64,000 nucleotides of DNA. It comes from Pseudomonas sp. Irchel s3f7. Lineage in GTDB: Bacteria; Pseudomonadota; Gammaproteobacteria; Pseudomonadales; Pseudomonadaceae. The stretch is from NCBI RefSeq assembly GCF_900187615.1, contig NZ_FYDO01000003.1, positions 62,001 through 126,000 of the forward strand, in the 5' to 3' direction. Below, in pieces: positions 59,094 through 64,000 of this stretch. The translations under genes were made by a program, and so were the position numbers. A model generated the notes under the pieces. The model did not search any database and had not been told where the DNA came from. It saw only the letters and a list, made by a program, of their open reading frames with translations. How positions within the stretch are numbered: the first letter of the stretch is position 1; the number at the start of each line of letters is the position of its first letter.

Positions 59094-59164
59094 CTGTCTG
59101 CGCCTAGACTTAAAGCACCGGTAATCCTGTTGTCCCACTCATTCGATGTAAGTTGCAGCCTTTT

Positions 59165-59956
59165 ATGCTCGTAGATTCCCATTGCCACCTCGATCGCCTT
59201 GACTTGACCGTTCACGACGGTTCACTGGATGCCGCACTTGATGCGGCTCGCCAGCGCGGCGTCGGGCACTTTCTGTGTATCGGTGTCAGCGCCGACAATG
59301 CCGCCGACGTCAAAGCCCTGGCCGAGCGTTATGACGACGTCGACTGTTCGGTCGGCGTGCATCCGCTGGATGTCCAGCCGGGCGCCGCGCCTGCGCTCGA
59401 CTGGTTGTTGCAGGAGCTCAATCACCCGCGCGTGGTGGCGATTGGCGAAACCGGCCTGGACTATCACTACGAGCCCGAAGCGGCAGAGTTGCAGCAGGAA
59501 TCCTTTCGCCTGCATCTGCAAGCGGCGCAACAGACCGGTAAACCGGTGATCATCCATACCCGTGGCGCCCGCGCCGATACCCTGAATCTGTTGCGTGAAG
59601 CGGCGCTGCCCCAGGCGGGCGTGCTGCATTGCTTCACCGAAGACTGGGAGATGGCGAAAGCTGCGCTGGATATGGGTTACTACATTTCCCTGTCCGGGAT
59701 TGTCACTTTCCGCAATGCCGACGCCTTGCGCGACGTGGCCAGCAAGGTGCCCGCTGACCGGTTGCTCGTGGAAACCGACTCACCGTACCTGGCGCCGATC
59801 CCATATCGCGGCAAGCCAAACCTGCCGCAGTACGTGCGGGAAGTAGCGGAGTTTCTGGCAATGTTGCGGGGTGAGTCCTACGAGCGATTTGCTGAGCAGA
59901 CCACAGAGAACTTCAAGCGATTGTTTCCCCTGGCGCATGTCAGGGCTTTGGCGTAA
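59165..59956 (+). CDS. TatD-family metal-dependent DNase
   Basis: The 263-residue TIM-barrel hydrolase has the metal ligands in VDSHCHLDRL, the GETGLDYHY and IHTRGA segments and the VETDSPYLAP aspartate region. The ATG at 59165 follows the pattern MLVDSHCH; the in-frame TTG four codons earlier is less likely. It lies 71 bases after holB, too short a gap for any gene. Confidence 0.94.
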   Translation: MLVDSHCHLDRLDLTVHDGSLDAALDAARQRGVGHFLCIGVSADNAADVKALAERYDDVDCSVGVHPLDVQPGAAPALDWLLQELNHPRVVAIGETGLDYHYEPEAAELQQESFRLHLQAAQQTGKPVIIHTRGARADTLNLLREAALPQAGVLHCFTEDWEMAKAALDMGYYISLSGIVTFRNADALRDVASKVPADRLLVETDSPYLAPIPYRGKPNLPQYVREVAEFLAMLRGESYERFAEQTTENFKRLFPLAHVRALA

Positions 59957-60346
59957 TACCGGAAAAGATCGCAGCCTGTGGCAGTTCGGGGCTTTGGCCT
60001 CTGAATCGCAGGCAAAAAAAACCCGGGTTCTGGGGGGTGAATCCGGGTTAAGACCATTAGGAGTAAAACAATGGCACGCGGTCCGTTGGTACCAATATCG
60101 GCGTGACACTTGGGGGAGATGCCCCGCCGACAGTTCAAGTATTGATCAGGATTGCATCCCGTCCAGTTTGATCACCGGGGTTTTTAAACAAATTTGGAAT
60201 ACGGGCGCTTCGGAAGAGTTCTCATCAGTCATCCCGCGTACGCAGAATGACCAGAAAGCGCAGATATGGTCGGATGATCCGTGCATTTTTACGCAAGTTA
60301 GGCATAATACGCGGCTTCGAATTTTGACCCGAACAGACCTTTTCTT
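59957..60346. other. Intergenic region between tatD and tetR
   Basis: No long gene was found. There is a single AGATCGCAGCC arm near 59966 and a minus-strand terminator-like hairpin at 60012-60050 (AACCCGG/CCGGGTT ending in eight T residues). An 11-codon plus-strand ORF, MARGPLVPISA, at 60071-60106 has AGGAG seven bases before its ATG. A TAATAC -10-like box near 60305 may serve tetR. Confidence 0.5.
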
Positions 60347-60985
60347 ATGCATAAAGAACCCCGTAAGGTCCGTGAGTTTCGTCGCCGCGAGCAAGAAATT
60401 CTCGATACCGCGCTCAAGCTGTTCCTCGAACAAGGTGAAGACAGTGTCACCGTCGAGATGATTGCTGATGCCGTCGGTATCGGCAAAGGTACGATCTACA
60501 AGCACTTCAAATCCAAGGCTGAAATCTATCTGCGCCTGATGCTCGATTACGAGCGTGATTTGAACGAGCTGTTGCATTCGGCCGACGTCGACAAGGACAA
60601 GGAAGCCCTGTCTCGCGCGTATTTCGAGTTCCGCATGCGCGACCCGCAACGTTATCGCTTGTTTGATCGCCTGGAAGAGAAGGTGGTCAAGGGCAATCAG
60701 GTCCCGGAGATGATCGAGGAGTTGCACAACATTCGCGCCTCGAACTTCGAACGCCTGACTCTGCTGATCAAGGGGCGGATCAGCGAAGGCAAACTCGAAG
60801 ACGTACCCCCTTACTTCCATTACTGCGCGTCCTGGGCGCTGGTGCACGGTGCCGTGGCGCTGTATCACTCTCCGTTCTGGAGCAATGTGCTGGAAGACCA
60901 GGAAGGTTTCTTCCAGTTCCTGATGGACATCGGTGTGCGCATGGGCAACAAACGCAAGCGCGACACCGACACCCCAAGCAGCTGA
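60347..60985 (+). CDS. TetR-family transcriptional regulator
   Basis: The 212-residue repressor has the N-terminal helix-turn-helix VTVEMIADAVGIGKGTIYKHF and a helical ligand/dimer domain from about residue 60 to 200. It lies beside tatD on one side and moaA on the other. No target operator is evident, though the inverted repeat at 61061-61094 lies 76 bases after its stop codon. Confidence 0.92.
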   Translation: MHKEPRKVREFRRREQEILDTALKLFLEQGEDSVTVEMIADAVGIGKGTIYKHFKSKAEIYLRLMLDYERDLNELLHSADVDKDKEALSRAYFEFRMRDPQRYRLFDRLEEKVVKGNQVPEMIEELHNIRASNFERLTLLIKGRISEGKLEDVPPYFHYCASWALVHGAVALYHSPFWSNVLEDQEGFFQFLMDIGVRMGNKRKRDTDTPSS

Positions 60986-61060
60986 GCCATTCAGCCACCT
61001 TATTGCGCCATGATTTCGCTACAGGGTGTCGTTCGCAGGAATATACTCAGGTGTAGGACT

Positions 61061-61094
61061 TGCTAAAACTTGATTTCTAGGTCAAGTTTTAGCA
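61061..61094. promoter_or_regulatory. Perfect 13-bp inverted repeat upstream of moaA
   Basis: TGCTAAAACTTGA and TCAAGTTTTAGCA flank an eight-base spacer, ending 29 bases before the moaA start. No T run follows, so it is not an ordinary terminator. The inner TTGA/TCAA spacing does not match an Anr/Fnr box. Confidence 0.6.
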
Positions 61095-61123
61095 GCCCCG
61101 AATAGTCTTCCACCGGAGAGATC

Positions 61124-62092
61124 ATGATCGTTGACCGTCAAGGCAGGCGTTTTCGCAATTTGCGCATCAGCCTGACCTCCGCCTGCAATTACGCTTGTAC
61201 CTACTGCGTGCCTAACGGCAAGCGGCTGGTGGCTGCGCAGGATGAGTTGTCGGCCGACGCTATGGCGCGGGGTGTGGCCTATCTGATCGAAGCCGCTGGC
61301 ATCGAGCGTTTGCGCATCACCGGCGGCGAGCCGCTGGTCAGCCCGAAACTCGAAGCGTTCATGAAGGCAGTCGGGCAGATGGGCCTGGAAGACATCAGCC
61401 TGACCACCAATGGCCAGCTGCTGGCAAAGAAACTGCCCCTGCTGGTGGATGCCGGTATCCGGCGCATCAACGTTTCCCTCGATACCCTCGACGCCAGTGC
61501 GTTCCGTGGCATTGCCCGTGGCGGCGACCTGGCCACGGTGCTCGACGGCATGGACCAGGCCCACGCGGCCGGCATGAAGATCAAGGTCAACATGGTGCCG
61601 TTGCGCGGCCAGAACCTCGATCAGGTGATGCCGCTGCTCGATTACTGTCTCGAACGTGGCTATGAACTGCGCTTCATCGAGCTCATGCGCATGGGCCACT
61701 TGGCCAATGACTCCAACACCTTCCTGCAACAATTCGTCAGCCTTCAGCAACTGCTGAGCCTGATCGGCGAGCGCTATGAGTATTTGCAAGCCGATGCACC
61801 GGTCGATGCGACCGCTGTGCGCTACGAGATTCCGGGGCTTGGGCATTTCGGTGTGATTGCTAACGAGAGCGTGCCGTTCTGCCGAACCTGTTCTCGGTTG
61901 CGCTTGTCTTCAACCGGCTGGCTGCATGGCTGCCTGTCGTCGAGCAACCGTCACTATGTCGGTGATCTGCTCGACAAGCCGCGTCATCAAGCACTGCCGG
62001 CGTTGCAGCGCCTGTTGGTGAAAGCCTTGGGTGACAAGCAGGAAGTGGCGTTTTCCGGCGGCGCTACCGTCATGAAAATTATCGGCGGCTGA
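61124..62092 (+). CDS. moaA: GTP 3',8-cyclase (molybdopterin synthesis)
   Basis: The 322-residue radical SAM enzyme converts GTP to 3',8-cyclo-dihydro-GTP in molybdopterin synthesis. The SAM-cluster cysteines are Cys21, Cys25 and Cys28 in SACNYACTYC, the second cluster is in PFCRTCSRLRL with the distant LHGC, and the C-terminus ends in the functional Gly-Gly. It feeds cofactor to enzymes such as the hydroxylase encoded at 38-42 kb. AGAG lies before the ATG, behind a long inverted repeat. Confidence 0.95.
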   Translation: MIVDRQGRRFRNLRISLTSACNYACTYCVPNGKRLVAAQDELSADAMARGVAYLIEAAGIERLRITGGEPLVSPKLEAFMKAVGQMGLEDISLTTNGQLLAKKLPLLVDAGIRRINVSLDTLDASAFRGIARGGDLATVLDGMDQAHAAGMKIKVNMVPLRGQNLDQVMPLLDYCLERGYELRFIELMRMGHLANDSNTFLQQFVSLQQLLSLIGERYEYLQADAPVDATAVRYEIPGLGHFGVIANESVPFCRTCSRLRLSSTGWLHGCLSSSNRHYVGDLLDKPRHQALPALQRLLVKALGDKQEVAFSGGATVMKIIGG

Positions 62093-62101
62093 ATCGGCCT
62101 C

Positions 62102-62169
62102 ATCGCGGGCAAGCCACGCTCCCACAGGGTTTTGCGTAAACGCTGTGGGGAGCGTGGCTTGCCCGCGAT
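62102..62169. repeat. Long REP-type inverted repeat after moaA
   Basis: ATCGCGGGCAAGCCACGCTC at 62102 faces its near-perfect complement ending at 62169, with a 15-base loop; only a one-base bulge breaks the stem. It probably also ends the moaA transcript. Confidence 0.8.
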
Positions 62170-62263
62170 TGCGTTTGATCAGGCACGATGAACTTGAGCT
62201 GGCGCGGAAGCTGCATCCAACGGCCATTCGCCGGTTTTCCGTCACCGGCCTCTGGAGGATAGG

Positions 62264-62872
62264 ATGCGTAGCCTGGTTTTGCTGCTGGCCGTTTTGGCGC
62301 TTGGTGGCTGCATGAACGTCAGCGATATGGCCGAAATGACCCGTTACCATATGAGCGATGCAGGGGTGCTCGACCACAGCGACAGCCGTCGCGTGAATAA
62401 CCTGCGCATTCAGCCCGACTCCTTCGTCTATATTGCCCAGGGTGCGTTCATGCCACCGGGCAGCACTGTTTATCCGCGCCCTAACGTGATTGCCGAAGTT
62501 GCCTTCGATGGCTTTGTCGAATACTTCCCAATGGTACGCCGTGCCCGTGTCCCCGAAGGACTCGACCAGGCCATGAGTGAAGCCCGTGCCGTCGGCGCCC
62601 ACTATCTGCTTTACACGCGTTTTGCCAAGTCAGACGACCGTATCGGCAACTCGGACGAGTGGCTGGATCAGGAAGCGCTGGATCGCCTCGGCATCGACAG
62701 CGGCGTGATTCAAATCATGTTGATCGAGACCAGCACCCAGTATTTGATTGATACTGCGCATATCAAGAGTCGTGGCGGTTTGCTGACGTTCCACGACGAA
62801 AAACCCGAAGACCTCATGGGCCCGCCGCTGGAACAATATGCGCGCAGCCTGCTGGGGCTCAGCGACCAGTAA
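62264..62872 (+). CDS. DUF4823 lipoprotein
   Basis: The 202-residue protein begins [16 protein letters not shown], a lipoprotein signal with Cys16, and continues with the DUF4823 body. The function is unknown. It is likely anchored in the outer or inner membrane facing the periplasm. The next gene starts 17 bases later, so the two are probably co-transcribed. Confidence 0.85.
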   Translation: MRSLVLLLAVLALGGCMNVSDMAEMTRYHMSDAGVLDHSDSRRVNNLRIQPDSFVYIAQGAFMPPGSTVYPRPNVIAEVAFDGFVEYFPMVRRARVPEGLDQAMSEARAVGAHYLLYTRFAKSDDRIGNSDEWLDQEALDRLGIDSGVIQIMLIETSTQYLIDTAHIKSRGGLLTFHDEKPEDLMGPPLEQYARSLLGLSDQ

Positions 62873-62888
62873 ATCCAAGGAGAACGCC

Positions 62889-63449
62889 ATGAGTGGCCCG
62901 CAAAAAGCCAACGACCTGCTGGGGCAAATCCCCAAGACCAAAGGCTTGCCGCCGGTCCACCTGTGGAATCCCGACTTCTGCGGCGACATCGACATGCGCA
63001 TCGCCCGCGACGGCACCTGGTATTACCTGGGCACGCCGATCGGGCGCAAGCCGATGGTCAAGTTGTTCTCCACCATCATCCGCCGCGACGGCGATGATTA
63101 TTTCCTCATTACCCCGGTCGAGAAAGTCGGCATCAAGGTCGACGATGCGCCGTTCGTGGCGATTGCCGTGGACGTGGAAGGTGAGGGCGAGGCACAACTC
63201 CTGCGCTTTACCACCAATGTCGAGGAGACCACGGAAGCTGGGGCTGAACACCCGATTCGCGTGGTGATCGATCCGGAGACTCAAGAACCGGCGCCCTACG
63301 TTCATGTGCGGACCAATCTCGAAGCGCTGATTCACCGCAACGTGTTCTACCAACTGGTGGAGCTGGCGGTCAGTCGCGAGATCGACGGGCAGCGCTGGCT
63401 CGGCGTGTGGAGTGGCGGCGAGTTTTTCCGCATCGGTCTCGAACCCTGA
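62889..63449 (+). CDS. DUF1285 protein
   Basis: The 186-residue protein contains the DUF1285 core with [20 protein letters not shown] and [13 protein letters not shown]. Structures of the family exist but no function is established. It has no signal or membrane segment. The ATG follows AAGGAG. Confidence 0.85.
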   Translation: MSGPQKANDLLGQIPKTKGLPPVHLWNPDFCGDIDMRIARDGTWYYLGTPIGRKPMVKLFSTIIRRDGDDYFLITPVEKVGIKVDDAPFVAIAVDVEGEGEAQLLRFTTNVEETTEAGAEHPIRVVIDPETQEPAPYVHVRTNLEALIHRNVFYQLVELAVSREIDGQRWLGVWSGGEFFRIGLEP

Positions 63450-63592
63450 GCCTGACACTGTGGGATCAAGCCTGCTTGCGATGGGGTCCTGCAACGCAAC
63501 ACCTGATTTGGTCATAAACCGCCTTGCGCAACGCCTCAATCAACGGCTGCTTGCAGGCATGGGATTTCTCCTGGCTTCTGAAGTCTGGGCAG

Positions 63593-63916
63593 CTATTGGC
63601 TCATGCCGCCTTTTTTATTGTCGGTGGTGCTTGAGCCGAGTCCACCCTCGCTGGGCGATGTGGTGTCCGGCACATTCAAACCGTCCTGACGGCCCGCATC
63701 GTTGCCCTGCATCCGTGGATCGGTACCGGTGGCGGGTGGCAGGTTGATGTCGACATCCGTGCCGTCGGTGTTCATCCCCGGGGCGCTCTGGATGGCAGGC
63801 GCCTTGGGTTTTTCTACCGGGTTGGTCGGGCCCGTGCTGGAGCCGATAGCGCCGGCGAGTGCGACAGAGGACAACAACGCAGTGAGGGCGAGGGCGGTCA
63901 GTCTGGACAGGCTCAT
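63593..63916 (-). CDS. Small exported hypothetical protein
   Basis: The 107-residue product has a signal peptide (LTALALTALLSSVALA, cleavage near residue 22) and a low-complexity Gly/Asp/Asn/Thr/Pro-rich remainder with no recognised domain. GGAG precedes the ATG at a good distance. It is probably periplasmic and unstructured. I do not recognise a family. Confidence 0.65.
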   Translation of the reverse strand: MSLSRLTALALTALLSSVALAGAIGSSTGPTNPVEKPKAPAIQSAPGMNTDGTDVDINLPPATGTDPRMQGNDAGRQDGLNVPDTTSPSEGGLGSSTTDNKKGGMSQ

Positions 63917-63980
63917 GGTGTCGTCTCCAACGAAGAGGGTCCTGTCTGATTAGTCCACCCTCGATCTGAAGGGGTGCCAA

Positions 63981-64000
63981 ATGAGCGACGAACGGCTCAG
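63981..64000 (+). CDS. First codons of a gene running off the window
   Basis: ATG at 63981 begins MSDERL and is preceded by AAGGGG six bases upstream. Only six codons are visible, so no function can be given. Confidence 0.4.

Noticed and set aside
61070..61086. Anr/Fnr-type box ahead of moaA
   Set aside because: The TTGA/TCAA halves are eight bases apart, not the six of the Fnr consensus; the signal belongs to a longer perfect inverted repeat.

Overview
The window reads as a chromosome segment of a fluorescent-group Pseudomonas. It is GC-rich, has REP/REPIN-type intergenic hairpins, and carries two gene orders familiar from the genus: comEC-exbB-exbD-lpxK-Trm112-kdsB-ptpA-murB, and rne/rluC-HAD-sppA-maf-yceD-rpmF-plsX-fabD-fabG-acpP-fabF-pabC-mltG-tmk-holB-tatD. 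No IS element, prophage, CRISPR array or rRNA was seen. The species assignment is an inference from gene content and order.

Layout. Positions 1-4.1 kb hold the tail of a MocR-like regulator, a chemoreceptor, a membrane-anchored hypothetical protein and a duplicated tRNA-Glu/tRNA-Gly unit. Positions 4.1-18.1 kb form a complete Tad/Flp pilus locus: an AraC-type regulator with a receiver-like N-terminus diverges from flp-cpaA-AAA ATPase-rcpC-tadG-tadE-tadE2-tadZ-tadA-tadB-tadC, and a convergent unit encodes a DUF3613 protein, TadD and the RcpA secretin. Positions 18.6-30.3 kb carry metabolic and transport genes: AlaX, a LysR regulator, a Fur-boxed TonB-dependent siderophore receptor diverging from an MFS transporter, FadE, a transglutaminase-like protein, a GST and an ABC-2 exporter.

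Positions 30.5-38.0 kb are the comEC/lipid A/peptidoglycan block. Positions 38.2-42.6 kb are a molybdenum hydroxylase operon (2Fe-2S subunit, Tat-exported large subunit, XdhC, MocA). Positions 42.7-49.3 kb hold RNase E with a long predicted leader, divergent from rluC-HAD-sppA. Positions 49.4-60.0 kb hold maf and the fatty-acid/cell-envelope/replication operon. Positions 60.3-64 kb hold a TetR regulator, moaA, a DUF4823 lipoprotein, a DUF1285 protein, a small exported protein and the first codons of another gene.

Functional links. The Tad genes supply pilin, peptidase, ATPases, platform, pseudopilins, secretin and pilotin-like parts, so the locus looks self-sufficient; the adjacent regulator is the natural candidate controller. 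moaA belongs to the molybdopterin pathway that feeds the hydroxylase. The envelope genes (lpxK, kdsB, murB, mltG) and the fab genes share growth-related roles.

Points of most interest are the AAA ATPase and pseudo-receiver regulator of the Tad locus, the absence of pilZ between holB and tatD, a consensus promoter that would give yceD an almost leaderless mRNA, the long rne leader with an antisense small ORF, and a perfect 13-bp inverted repeat ahead of moaA.
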